The notes beneath the pieces are model-generated. The model was not told where the DNA came from. It searched no databases and saw only the letters and a program-made list of their open reading frames with translations. DNA of 37,918 bases, taken from the NCBI GenBank assembly GCA_012518355.1, contig JAAYSP010000239.1, positions 1 through 37,918 of the forward strand. Direction: 5' to 3'. The stretch comes from a candidate division WS1 bacterium. GTDB lineage: Bacteria; Armatimonadota; Zipacnadia; Zipacnadales; UBA11051. Numbering within the stretch: position 1 is the first letter of the stretch; the number at the start of each line of letters is the position of its first letter. Made by a program: the position numbers and the translations under genes. Positions 25,307 through 34,265 of the stretch are shown piece by piece.

Positions 25307-26341
25307 TCAGGCGGTATCTTCGTCGCCTCGCAGAAAGCCGGCTGCCTGTTCGGGAGAAACTGGATTGATGTAGAAGCCACTGCCCCACTCGAACCCGGCA
25401 ATCTTCGTGAGGCGGGGCACCAGTTCGATGTGCCAGTGGTAGTCATAGCTGATGGTGCCCCAGTATTCGGGGTGACCGGCTCGGGGCGTCGTATTAGGTG
25501 CACTCTGTATCATCATGTTGTATGGAGGGCTGCCAAGAATGCTGCGATATCGGCACAGGGTTTCGTGCAGGATATCGGCCAGTGCCCATTTCTGCTCTTC
25601 GCTCATCAGCACGAAGTCATGTTGGTGCTGCCGTGGGTAGATGTTCAGCTCGAAGGGGAAGCGGGCAGCGAACACTGACAGGACGATGAAGTGGTCGTTT
25701 TGCAGCACCACTCGCTCAGGCATCGCCAACTCCTGCTCGATCAGGTCACAGAAGATACACCGCTCTTTGCGCAGATAGTGTTCGCGGGCGGCAATCAGCT
25801 TGTCGCGTACCAACTTGGGCACAATTGGCAGGGCTATGATCTGCGAATGCGGGTGATTCAGGGACGCTCCGGCGATGGCGCCGTGGTTGCGAAACAGCAC
25901 GGTATGGCGAAAACGTGGGTCAATTCGCAGGTCCACCACCCGTTCGATACTGGCGTCGAGGACCTTCACGATGTGTTCGCAGGACATGTCAGGGAGGTCT
26001 ATATTGTGCTGAGGGCTTTCGATGATGACTTCATGCGCACCGACGCCTCTCATGCGGTCAAACAGACCTATGCCAGCGCGATCCACCTCCCCGTCTATCG
26101 CCAGGGCGGGGAATTTGTTTGGCACCACTCGTATCTCCCAGCCTTCGGTATTCGGCACACGTCCCTCGGAAGGGATGGCTGCAATCTCGGGCGGGGTCAT
26201 GTGCTCGTTGCCACCGCAGAACGGGCAACTGGTGGATAGCTCCGGCGTCGCCTCGGTGGCGAATTCACACGGTCGGCGGCCTCGCTCAGCCGCTATGATA
26301 ACCCAGTGATCCAGGATGGGGTCTTTGCGCAACTCTGACAT
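25307..26341 (-). CDS. galT: Galactose-1-phosphate uridylyltransferase
   Basis: It swaps UMP between UDP-glucose and galactose 1-phosphate (Leloir pathway), giving the glucose 1-phosphate that glgC uses. The HIT-type active site is LNHPHSQ, with His163-Pro-His165; SCPFCGGNE (C39, C42) and CIFCDL fit the structural metal sites, and YNMMIQSAPNT with YHWHIELVPRL completes the second half. At 344 residues it is normal. ATG 26341 was chosen over GTG 26347 because GGAGG ends only 1 nt before the GTG but 7 nt before the ATG. It is the first gene of the group galT-kinase-regulator-glgC-glgA. No galK or galE is in the window. Confidence 0.94.
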   Translation of the reverse strand: MSELRKDPILDHWVIIAAERGRRPCEFATEATPELSTSCPFCGGNEHMTPPEIAAIPSEGRVPNTEGWEIRVVPNKFPALAIDGEVDRAGIGLFDRMRGVGAHEVIIESPQHNIDLPDMSCEHIVKVLDASIERVVDLRIDPRFRHTVLFRNHGAIAGASLNHPHSQIIALPIVPKLVRDKLIAAREHYLRKERCIFCDLIEQELAMPERVVLQNDHFIVLSVFAARFPFELNIYPRQHQHDFVLMSEEQKWALADILHETLCRYRSILGSPPYNMMIQSAPNTTPRAGHPEYWGTISYDYHWHIELVPRLTKIAGFEWGSGFYINPVSPEQAAGFLRGDEDTA

Positions 26342-26580
26342 GGACACGCCTCCAAACAGTATACTTCACCGCACTGAGTGCACAGAATAGTCCACTGCAA
26401 TACCGGTGCCTGACAGCAGCCAGGACAAACCTGAGTAGCTGCCACGCTCTGCAGTAGAGCTGAAGCCTGTCTGTCCTACATTCGCCGGCGGCAGGCCAGT
26501 ACCTGCATAGGCATCTATGCCGCCAGGTCACCGAAGCAGTGCGGTCGTCACCTATTTGAGTGTACCAGTTTCGCAAGCGA

Positions 26581-27010
26581 CGCAACGGTTACCTGCAAGT
26601 AGTACCTATTCGGGAGGCGGTACAGCGGTTGCCTGCAAGTGATACCTGTTCGGGAGGTAGCGCAACGGTTATCCGCGAGTGGTACCTATTCCGGAGAAGG
26701 CAGCGGTTATCCGCAAATGATACCCGTTTGGGAGGCGGTACAGCGATTGCTTGCAAGTGATACCTGTTCGGGAGGTAGTGCAACAGTTATCCGCGAGTGG
26801 CACCTATTCCGGAGAAGGCAGCGGTTACCCGCAAATGATACCCGTTTGGGAGGCGGTACAGCGATTGCCTGCAAGTGGTATTCGTTAGAGAGGAAGTGCA
26901 GCGATTACCTACAAGTAACACCTGTTCGGAAGTAGTAAAATAGTTATCCGTTAGTGGTGCGCGTTCCCGATGAGGGCAACAGTTACCTGCGGGTGGTAGT
27001 GGTTTTGGCG
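26581..27010. repeat. Degenerate tandem array of about 40-bp units with a 118-bp higher-order repeat
   Basis: About eleven head-to-tail units of 38-42 bp, with core CGGTTAYCYGCAAGTGRTAC followed by CYRTTCGGGAGG. Unit borders read by eye: 26581, 26623, 26661, 26702, 26741, 26779, 26820, 26859, 26897, 26938, 26978. Units of 38, 41 and 39 bp form a block (26623-26740) that is repeated at 26741-26858 with only 6 differences in 118. Units from 26859 on decay. No constant-repeat/unique-spacer pattern exists, so it is not CRISPR. Because 118 is not divisible by 3, the duplication does not preserve a reading frame, so coding is unlikely. It lies 240 bp upstream of galT and 590 bp upstream of the prepilin-like gene. 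Confidence 0.93.
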
Positions 27011-27602
27011 TTAGTCGCCATCCGTTGACGCAAAATGCAGAAATGAGTACGCTATAGACCTCTCTTGCTCGGACACCTGCATTCGAGACGCCTGGGATGC
27101 ACTTAAGACAGCATCACGAAGTGGGCTTCCATATGCGTGACCATGGCATGCGTGACTACGGTGAGTTCATCCTCAGCCAGTTCGCCTCAGGGCGCCTCTT
27201 GGTTTCTGCTTTGTATTCTGCTTTGCCAGATAGCTTTGCCGACATATGTGTGGCTATGGCGGCCCGATCTGTCTCATGGCCACCCTGCGACCATGGGTCT
27301 GCGCCTGAAAAGCGGATGACAAAGCTCGGGGGAGTTCCACTGTGCCCCAAAAGCACGCACCACGAAGCCTGGCACGTGGGCGAGGAGGTGAGAAGAAGGT
27401 TATCCGGTGCCATCGGACATGCCCTGGGCCTGTGCCGGCCCCAATTGCGCCTGTGAACATGGTGGCGATGTTGACAACTGAATAGTCGAGAGCTGTAAGT
27501 GGATTCATGCAACACTTGTGATGCGTTCTCTCGTATGAATGAGAGGACGTTGGCGACACTTGCCAGCATGCCAATTGTATCCATTTCTGTGGAGGAAGTA
27601 CC
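27011..27602. other. Intergenic region before the prepilin-like gene
   Basis: Open frames here (up to 119-161 codons on both strands) overlap one another and lack recognisable features. A 9-bp direct repeat ATGCGTGAC (27133-27141, 27148-27156) with a 15-bp period and a small CTCTC/GAGAG stem near 27530 are the only structures noted. The promoter of the prepilin-like gene must lie here, but no strong match was found. Confidence 0.5.
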
Positions 27603-28247
27603 ATGAGAAAAAGACGCGGATTTACGCTTATCGAACTGCTAGTTGTGATAGCGATTATTGCGATTCTGGCGGCGATTTTGTTCCCTGTCTTTGCTCGTGC
27701 TCGAGAAAAAGCCCGACAGACGGCCTGTCTGAGCAACATGAAGCAGCTCGCCCTCGCGATTGTGATGTATGCCCAGGACTACGATGAAACCTATAGCCAC
27801 ACAGCTCTGGATTACCCCGGTCAGTACAGTGCGACGATGACTTTCTGGCAGGAGTTAGTATTCCCATATGTCAACAACTGGTCGGTCCTGGTATGCCCCA
27901 GCAACGCCCGGCCGACGCGAGTTACTCGCATCACCCGCGAAACAGTGCCGCATGTGTGGATAGATGCCTACGCGATGAACCAGAACTTCGGCTATCGCAG
28001 AGATCCCGTATCGATGGCGCAAGTAAAAGAGCCCGCAAGCATCATAGTCCTGTCAGAGAGCGAGTACTACGCCACCAGGCCAGCCTGGTTCAACCGAACG
28101 CCACCGACTTACCCCCTGATGCCTCGACACAATGGAGGTCTCAACAACGCCTTTGCAGACGGTCATGCCAAATGGCTATCGTATGATGAGGCCCGAAAAC
28201 TCGAGTACTGGTACTTCCAGGGCGGCACCTACCCGTGGGGTGAGTGA
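27603..28247 (+). CDS. DUF1559-type prepilin-like protein with H-x9-DG C-terminus
   Basis: A 214-residue protein with a type IV pilin/pseudopilin leader: [19 protein letters not shown], cut after Gly6 with Glu5 of the mature chain, then the long helix and the [18 protein letters not shown] stretch seen in very many Armatimonadota and Planctomycetota proteins. The C-terminus has [19 protein letters not shown], which is the H-x9-DG motif. Such proteins occur in large paralogous sets; they are thought to be surface or secretion-related pseudopilins, but no exact role is known. GGAGGAAG lies 7 nt before ATG 27603. A 12-bp hairpin follows at 28401. It precedes a secreted heparinase-like protein, but with 500 bp and a terminator between, so they are probably not one transcript. 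Confidence 0.92.
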   Translation: MRKRRGFTLIELLVVIAIIAILAAILFPVFARAREKARQTACLSNMKQLALAIVMYAQDYDETYSHTALDYPGQYSATMTFWQELVFPYVNNWSVLVCPSNARPTRVTRITRETVPHVWIDAYAMNQNFGYRRDPVSMAQVKEPASIIVLSESEYYATRPAWFNRTPPTYPLMPRHNGGLNNAFADGHAKWLSYDEARKLEYWYFQGGTYPWGE

Positions 28248-28400
28248 TGCTGTAACCTCCTATCGAAGTATCTCGTATCAGCACCTGACGATATCTAGCG
28301 ATCGGCCAGATATGACACGTCTCCAGACAGCAGACGCATGTGACTATATCTCAGCTATGTCGCAATCGTGTTTCAACTGTGTACTGACTGGCGGGCATAG

Positions 28401-28446
28401 CGATGCGGCTGATCCGAACTCTGCGTCAGCCGCATCGGAACTTTTC
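28401..28446 (+). terminator. Probable terminator after the prepilin-like gene
   Basis: A perfect 12-bp inverted repeat, CGATGCGGCTGA (28401-28412) with its complement at 28426-28437, and a 13-nt loop. The tail GAACTTTTC has a short T run. It lies 154 nt after the stop codon. Confidence 0.65.
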
Positions 28447-28747
28447 GGTCCTGCCCCATGTGCCAGCTCGCTGTGTGGCTGCTGTCATGCCGCCTGGGCA
28501 TGAAGACGGCCTGGCATGGCGTGGGCAAACTGCCCACAGCGACTGCATCAGCAGATGAGCGGGGCCAAAGCCAGGTGGTTGCTATGAGCTACAGGCTGTG
28601 GTCTCTGGTAGCCGGTATGCCAGAGTGCCAGTAGGCTGCAGAGAGAGTAGTATTGCAGGATGTTCGACGTGAATTGTGCCAGGAAAGCCGTATGAAACGC
28701 AGATTAAGCGCTACCAGATACGACTTAAGTACAACGGAGGGTCTATT
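28447..28747. other. Intergenic region before the heparinase-like gene
   Basis: No gene is seen. The frame of the next gene is open back to 28676, but those 24 codons look like leader. No strong -35/-10 pair was found. GGAGG at 28736-28740 is the ribosome site of the next gene. Confidence 0.5.
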
Positions 28748-31700
28748 GTGCGCAACAGCTTTCTTGTCCAGGTCATGTTCGTTTTCGTACTCATGGTGCT
28801 AGCAACGGCCACCTGTTTGGGGCAGCCCGCAAGTGGCCTGGTGGACCATGAGGGTCTCACCAATCTGGCAACACTGGCGACCATCGAGGTCTCTTCGGCA
28901 CCGGGGCAGCCTGATGACAAGTTCTCGAAGTACAGGATAAACGATGAACAGTTGAACACTCGATGGGCGACTTCGGCGAGTGTACTGCCCCAGTGGGTCA
29001 GACTGGACTTCGATGCACCACGCACAGTAGACACAGTGGTATTCCTGCAGGGTGACGACCCACGCCTGTACGGCAACTGCAGTCTGCTGCAGCTTGTGTT
29101 CTCCGATGGGAGCACGATACGGCAGGAGCTTGAGGACTATCCGGGGCCTTTTCTCATCCGCTTTCCCGCCAGAGAAGTGGAGTGGCTACAACTCGATATC
29201 CTCGAGGCGGATGACAGCAAGACCTATGTCACTGTGGACGAAATCATGGTTTTCGAGGACCCCGAACAGCAAGTTGCCGTGAAGCTGACGCCCAAGCAGA
29301 GATGGTTGCAGGTGGATCTGACCGAGACCGGACGCCAATCGCATCCGACTGTGTACGTCACACCGGAGGATGTCCAGCGTGCTCGTGCCAATATCGAAGA
29401 GCATGAGTGGGCGCGTTCGCTGGCCGACAGCATCATCGCAAATGCAGACAGTGTGGTGGACAGGACACCGGAGTGGATACGGGAACACTGCCCGCCCGAG
29501 GGTGCGGCATTTGCGTACGGCTTCACCGGATGTCCGATTTGCGGCGCAAGATGGGGCAGTTGGGGAGGTGCCAACTGCAGCTTTGACAGGCCCGGTACAG
29601 TCCGCTGTGGCGGTGGCCACATCCTGCCTGATGCCGACCATCCCGATGAAGGCACGGGGTACGTAGCCCCCGACGGCCGCATACACTACTTTGTCGGCTC
29701 GTACAACGCATGGGTGGCCGAGACTTATCAGAAGTGGGCTGACTGGCTGTCGTTTGCCTACACGATTACCGGGGAAGAGAAGTATGCCGAGACCTGCGCG
29801 GTAGTGCTGGACGCGCTGGCCGAGATCTACCCGTCCTGCGATGCCGGCTCATGGGACTACCCTTCCACCCCTCCCAGTGGCAGGCTGTGTAGGCCCCACT
29901 ACCAGACTGCTCGCGTACTGGTGCTGCTGGTGGACTACTATGACCAGATCTACAACAGCCCGGCACTGGAGCAGGCCTCTTTTGTAGATGGCATGACTCG
30001 GCGCGAGAACATCGAGACAAACATGCTGAAAAACGGAGCCTGGTACTGCTACACGTGCTCGCTCAGTGGCGGCCTGAACAACGGTGAGGCTGACTACATC
30101 CGGGGCGCGTTGTCTGTCGGCTGCCTGCTGGGCATAGATTCATACGTGGACTGGGCAGTGAACGGTCCGTACGGGATATACGCACTTGTGCAAAACAACG
30201 CCGACCGTGATGGCAGATACTTCGAAAGCTCGCTCAGTTATGCCATGAGTGCACGGGCTCTATATTTGACGTTTGCCGAGCCGCTGGTCAACTACCGCAG
30301 CGAGCGTTACCCTGACGGCCTCAACCTGTACGATGATCCCGCCTTTCGCTCCTTTTATGCGCTACCTCGCCTGGCGATGAACTGTGCGGGCAAGTGGCCG
30401 CGCTACGGCGACAGTGCCCCGGACACGACATGGACTTCTCCTGATGAAAAGCCGTTCGATGTCACCGATTACGGCTTTGCCGAGCGCATATACAGTCGCA
30501 CCAGCGATCCCCAGGTGCGTCGCGACTTCGGCGCGCTGCTCAACTGGCTAACTGACGACCAGGTGGAAAACGCACGAGCCGGTTCAGGTGATGCTCAGTG
30601 GCTACTGTTTCATGGGCGAGAGTTACCGCCTGCCGGAGAGCCGCTGCCACAGCGGTTACAGCGCATGGTCAACGAGCCTTCCCTGATGGGACAAAAGGGG
30701 ATTGCTATCTTGCGCACACCTCGGGCGCCACAGGCTCAGGCATGTCTGCTGCGCTATGGACCGGTGCTAAACCACGGTCACTATGATGATCTGAACATCA
30801 ACTACTTCGGGCTGGGCTATGAGCTTACCTATGAACTGGGCTACAACCTTGGCTCCACTCATACTCAAGTCGGCTGGGCCAAGCAGACTGCGGCGCACCA
30901 GCTAGTTGTCGTGGATGAGACATGTCAGCTTGCTGATAAAGAAGATGAGACTGGTGGCGACCTGCACCTGTTCGCAGCCATGCCCGGCATGCAGGTTGTG
31001 GACGCAGATGCGAACGCAGTCTACCGCTCTCGTGGGGTGGACACCTACCGTCGCTTCCTGGCTCTGGTCGGAGACGGCCCTGAGAGCTTCCTGCTCGATG
31101 TCTTCACCGTCCATGGCGGCACTCAGCATGACTACATGGCACACGCGCTATCAGATGAAGCCAGCTTTGAGGGAGTGAGATTGGGAGCCGCTGAAAAAGG
31201 CTCTCTTGCGGGACCGGATGTCAGGTGGGGTGAGCTCCAGCAAAACGATGGCCATGTTGACCCCAAGAGAGGCGGCTACTGGCTGCCACCTCCTGGAAAC
31301 GGCCTTGGCTTTATGATGCACCCGCAACGAGGTACTCCCACAGGCCCGTGGTCGACCACCTGGACGTTGCCCGATGGTGCAAGCCGGATGCGTATGACCA
31401 TGCTGCCCGAAGAGGGCACTGAAGTCATCAGCACCTGGGCGCCGGGGCTGTATCCTGCATACGCCAAAACCCGCTGCGTTGTCGCCCGACGCAGCTCTGA
31501 TCAGGGGCCGCTTGCCAGCACTTTTGTCTCTGTGCGTGAGCCGTATGGTCCGCAGGTCACAGCCTCAGGAGGCATCAAGGGCTCAGAGTTGATGGCTGTA
31601 GCAAGTACTGACGAGGGCACAGTCAAGTATCTCGCCGACCCCGGAGTGGTGCTGTTTCAGGCCCATGCAGTCGGCGGTCAGGTGCACTTCGACCTCCAGG

Positions 31701-32827
31701 TGCCCACTGACGGACAGTACTACATTCTGGTCAACCCGTACATGTCGCCAAACTACGGTTCAGTGCAGTTCCTGGTTGATGGCGAGCCCGTAGGCGAGCT
31801 GTTTGATGCCCACAGTCCAGCAGGCCAGGATGGCCCACTGCAGGTTCGGGGCCCGATGGCTCTGTCGGCAGGCGCGCACCGTGTCAGTGTCGAGACGGTG
31901 CAGCACGAAGGCGGCCAGCCGTGGATTTCCATCCGATCGGTTGCTCTTACTACCGACAAGCCTGACGATGTGCAGGGCGAAGCTGAACCCTTCATCGACA
32001 GTATCGCTCGGCTGGATGCACCAGAGGGCGTGACCGCTCTGGCCGTTGAGCATCGCAGCGGGATCACAGACCGCTTCGTCTACGCACCCTCGGCCGGTGA
32101 TGGAGTCACCGCGGGAGACCTGCAGCTTCAGGGAGGCTTCGGGCATATCCGCACCTCGGCGGACGCCGTCACTGCCGCCAGGGTCGTGGGCAAGTCGATC
32201 AGTGTGCCTGGCTTCGAGATGGCACTAGCGCATGACGAATACACCGGCAGCATCGTGCGGCTGGATTACGAGCAGAACCTGGTCTATGTGGACGCAGACC
32301 TGCCCACCGATGGACGGCTGCAGTACCAGACCGTGATGTTCAGCAACCCGGTCTATAGCCGTAACACGGCCTACACTATCCATGACATCACCCGTGCGGG
32401 CGACCTGTCGGTCATCCATCTGGGTAGTCAGAGACTGGTTCTGGGGCAGGGTACTCTGGACCAGGACCCGCTTGATGCCCACACGATGAGCAGCCTGACG
32501 CCGCACGAATATGGGTTGGCCGTGACGAGGCGCAGCACTAACTTTTTGGCCGGGAAGATGCTGCGTTCTGCCGACGGTGTGGCGAGTACTCACGTAGTGA
32601 GCAGCCAGTATGCCCAACCGATGATGCTCACTGTGGAGTCATCGGCAGGCTTCTCTGAAGGCGACCAGTTCTACTACTACGATCTGCAGGAAGGCGACCG
32701 CTTCGTGATCCGCAACTGGGCCACGGCACTCGTGGACCACACTGGCCAGGTGCAGGTCACGGCCACCGATGACGTGACCATCACCGCCGCAGGAGCAACT
32801 CAGACCATCCCGTGGAGCCGCCCATGA
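28748..32827 (+). CDS. Large secreted heparinase II/III-like protein with discoidin-like front
   Basis: A 1359-residue exported protein, probably a polysaccharide lyase or lyase-like. GTG 28748 was chosen: GGAGG is 7 nt upstream and the product then begins with a signal peptide (RNSFLVQVMFVFVLMVLATA, cleavage near CLG-QP). About 35-185 resembles an F5/8-type sugar-binding domain (WATSASVLPQWVRLDF, VDTVVFLQGDDP, EWLQLDI). About 215-850 has the heparinase II/III plan: a helical toroid with a CPICGARWG cysteine pair near 261, then NHGHYDDLNINYFG near 674 and HQLVVVDE, the conserved beta-sandwich start with its catalytic-site His/Tyr. About 850-1359 contains further beta-rich domains. The substrate is unknown; uronic-acid polymers such as heparan, alginate or ulvan are family options. 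The isomerase and aminotransferase genes downstream may take up the products. Confidence 0.82.
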   Translation: MRNSFLVQVMFVFVLMVLATATCLGQPASGLVDHEGLTNLATLATIEVSSAPGQPDDKFSKYRINDEQLNTRWATSASVLPQWVRLDFDAPRTVDTVVFLQGDDPRLYGNCSLLQLVFSDGSTIRQELEDYPGPFLIRFPAREVEWLQLDILEADDSKTYVTVDEIMVFEDPEQQVAVKLTPKQRWLQVDLTETGRQSHPTVYVTPEDVQRARANIEEHEWARSLADSIIANADSVVDRTPEWIREHCPPEGAAFAYGFTGCPICGARWGSWGGANCSFDRPGTVRCGGGHILPDADHPDEGTGYVAPDGRIHYFVGSYNAWVAETYQKWADWLSFAYTITGEEKYAETCAVVLDALAEIYPSCDAGSWDYPSTPPSGRLCRPHYQTARVLVLLVDYYDQIYNSPALEQASFVDGMTRRENIETNMLKNGAWYCYTCSLSGGLNNGEADYIRGALSVGCLLGIDSYVDWAVNGPYGIYALVQNNADRDGRYFESSLSYAMSARALYLTFAEPLVNYRSERYPDGLNLYDDPAFRSFYALPRLAMNCAGKWPRYGDSAPDTTWTSPDEKPFDVTDYGFAERIYSRTSDPQVRRDFGALLNWLTDDQVENARAGSGDAQWLLFHGRELPPAGEPLPQRLQRMVNEPSLMGQKGIAILRTPRAPQAQACLLRYGPVLNHGHYDDLNINYFGLGYELTYELGYNLGSTHTQVGWAKQTAAHQLVVVDETCQLADKEDETGGDLHLFAAMPGMQVVDADANAVYRSRGVDTYRRFLALVGDGPESFLLDVFTVHGGTQHDYMAHALSDEASFEGVRLGAAEKGSLAGPDVRWGELQQNDGHVDPKRGGYWLPPPGNGLGFMMHPQRGTPTGPWSTTWTLPDGASRMRMTMLPEEGTEVISTWAPGLYPAYAKTRCVVARRSSDQGPLASTFVSVREPYGPQVTASGGIKGSELMAVASTDEGTVKYLADPGVVLFQAHAVGGQVHFDLQVPTDGQYYILVNPYMSPNYGSVQFLVDGEPVGELFDAHSPAGQDGPLQVRGPMALSAGAHRVSVETVQHEGGQPWISIRSVALTTDKPDDVQGEAEPFIDSIARLDAPEGVTALAVEHRSGITDRFVYAPSAGDGVTAGDLQLQGGFGHIRTSADAVTAARVVGKSISVPGFEMALAHDEYTGSIVRLDYEQNLVYVDADLPTDGRLQYQTVMFSNPVYSRNTAYTIHDITRAGDLSVIHLGSQRLVLGQGTLDQDPLDAHTMSSLTPHEYGLAVTRRSTNFLAGKMLRSADGVASTHVVSSQYAQPMMLTVESSAGFSEGDQFYYYDLQEGDRFVIRNWATALVDHTGQVQVTATDDVTITAAGATQTIPWSRP

Positions 32828-33164
32828 GATGAGCTATAGGCACCGCTGATTGCCGGAGCGCACCATGCCTCTGTAGTCAGACGCTCGCTCTATGCGGCTG
32901 CTTGATCGGAGAGCGCCATTTCCCTGCTGTACGCAGGTGAGTGCTGCTGTCCCGGCGAAGAGTCTTCTCGCCGGGACAGCCCGTATTCGTACAGCATCAC
33001 GCAAGTCGGTTATAGTACGGCTTTGCTGCTCTTGCGGGCCTGCCCGGCCACTATGGTGTGCGTGCAAAAATCGGCTATCATGTACTGGTGCTGCGCGTGT
33101 CATGCTGCGCAGGTGGCGCATCTGCATTCACACGAAAATCAGCAGACGATATGGTGATACAGTC
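32828..33164. other. Intergenic region with strong hairpin
   Basis: It separates the heparinase-like gene from the isomerase gene. The open frame running from 32892 into the isomerase is Cys/Arg-rich and crosses a terminator-like hairpin, so it is not coding. No convincing promoter was found for the isomerase (GTTATAGT near 33011 has no -35 partner). Confidence 0.5.
32946..32980 (+). terminator. 13-bp hairpin after the heparinase-like gene
   Basis: GCTGTCCCGGCGA (32946-32958) and its exact complement (32968-32980) enclose a 9-nt loop. The tail CCGTATTCGT has few Ts. Stem strength suggests termination after the heparinase-like gene, 119 nt away, or an attenuator before the isomerase. Confidence 0.6.
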
Positions 33165-34163
33165 ATGGCGCGACAGGTGCAACTGGAATTGGGCATCAAC
33201 GGAGCATTTCTTACCCGGCGCTGGGAGCAGCCAGAAAATTGGATGCGGCTGACCGCAGAGCTTGGCTATCCTGCGCATGAGTTCTGCGGAGATGTGCTGG
33301 ACCCGTTTTTTTCCGGCGATAGCGACTACCAGATGCGCACGGCAGGCGAGGTGAAGGCGGCTGCCGAAAAGTACGGTGTGCACATCACCGACATATACAC
33401 CGGTGTGGCGACACACCGTTTCCACGGCCTTTCGCACTCAGATCCCTCTTGCCGCCGGCGCATGATGCAGTGGATTTACGACACCATGGACCTGGCGCTG
33501 GCGATGGGCACTGACCGGGTCGGTGGCCACTGGGACGCGATATCTGTCGAGGTGATGGATGCCGGCGATGACGCGTACGAGGCGGCCATAGACCGGCTAT
33601 GTGACACCTTCGTGGAGATGGCCGCAGTGGGTGCCGAGAAGGGGATCGGTGCGATCTACCTCGAGCAGATGTACATACCCTCCGAGGTGCCGTGGACTCT
33701 TCGGCAGGCCGAGGATATACTCATCGGCATAAACCGCCAGAAGCCCGCGATCCCCGTGTACGTGACGCTCGATGTCGGGCACATGGCAGGGATGCATTAC
33801 GGCCTCGAGGGCGAGGATCTCGACTATATTGCATGGCTGCGGCGGCTGGCGGGATTTGCCGAGATAGTCCACCTGCAGCAGACCACTCCGGACGGCTCAC
33901 ACCACTGGCCTTTCACTGACGAATTCAACGCAAGAGGCCATATCTGCATGGGGGCGCTCATGGAGGCACTGGAGGAGGGCCATCGGACTGCCTTCGAGAG
34001 TCCGGTGAGCGAGTACCTGCAGCCTGTCGAGCGCAGCTTTCTGGTCGCCGAGATCATCCCTGGCTCGACCAAAACTGAGACAGCGCTGCTGGAAGAGCTG
34101 CAGATTAGCGCCGACTACCTGAAGCAGTGGCTACCCGAGGGCAGGTTGACGCTCGATCTATAG
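33165..34163 (+). CDS. Sugar-phosphate isomerase/epimerase-like TIM-barrel protein
   Basis: A 332-residue protein of the xylose-isomerase-like barrel superfamily (AP endonuclease 2 fold), which isomerises or epimerises sugars and sugar phosphates with a divalent metal. Barrel strands are readable: LELGINGAF, YPAHEFCGDVLDP, HITDIYTGVATHRFHGL, DRVGGHWDA, GAIYLEQMYIP (strand-end Glu), VYVTLDVGHMAG (Asp and His, metal ligands), EIVHLQQTTPDGSHHWPF and AFESPVSEY (Glu). The LQQT-SHHWPF signature recalls tetrulose-phosphate isomerases of erythritol catabolism, but I cannot confirm that. ATG 33165 (GGTGA upstream) replaces a longer reading from 32892 that starts in non-coding sequence. The aminotransferase gene follows at 102 nt without a terminator, so they are probably co-transcribed. 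Confidence 0.82.
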   Translation: MARQVQLELGINGAFLTRRWEQPENWMRLTAELGYPAHEFCGDVLDPFFSGDSDYQMRTAGEVKAAAEKYGVHITDIYTGVATHRFHGLSHSDPSCRRRMMQWIYDTMDLALAMGTDRVGGHWDAISVEVMDAGDDAYEAAIDRLCDTFVEMAAVGAEKGIGAIYLEQMYIPSEVPWTLRQAEDILIGINRQKPAIPVYVTLDVGHMAGMHYGLEGEDLDYIAWLRRLAGFAEIVHLQQTTPDGSHHWPFTDEFNARGHICMGALMEALEEGHRTAFESPVSEYLQPVERSFLVAEIIPGSTKTETALLEELQISADYLKQWLPEGRLTLDL

Positions 34164-34265
34164 CATCTGTCGGTCAGGGAAGTGACGTCCTTCGGCAAGA
34201 GACGGTCTTCTGCGCTCTGCTTCCAAATACGACAGTGCACACATGAACACAGGAGTTTGATTTCG

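Noticed and set aside
26355-26368. TATACT as the -10 box of the galT promoter
   Set aside because: It lies so close to GGAGG and ATG 26341 that the transcript would begin inside or after the ribosome site, and no -35 box is present.
26560-26935. Repeat-containing protein encoded in the array (open on both strands)
   Set aside because: Unit lengths 38, 41 and 39 shift the frame; the 118-bp block is not a multiple of three, so the peptide repeats are a by-product of low stop-codon density.
26581-27010. CRISPR array
   Set aside because: There is no constant repeat alternating with unique spacers. All bases belong to one degenerate 38-42-bp unit, and no cas genes are present.
27097-27584. Overlapping frames of 119-161 codons on both strands
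   Set aside because: They overlap one another without recognisable motifs and have no clear ribosome site; most likely chance.
32892-33164. N-terminal extension of the isomerase
   Set aside because: It is Cys/Arg-rich, crosses a 13-bp hairpin and lacks barrel features; ATG 33165 with GGTGA starts exactly at the first barrel strand.
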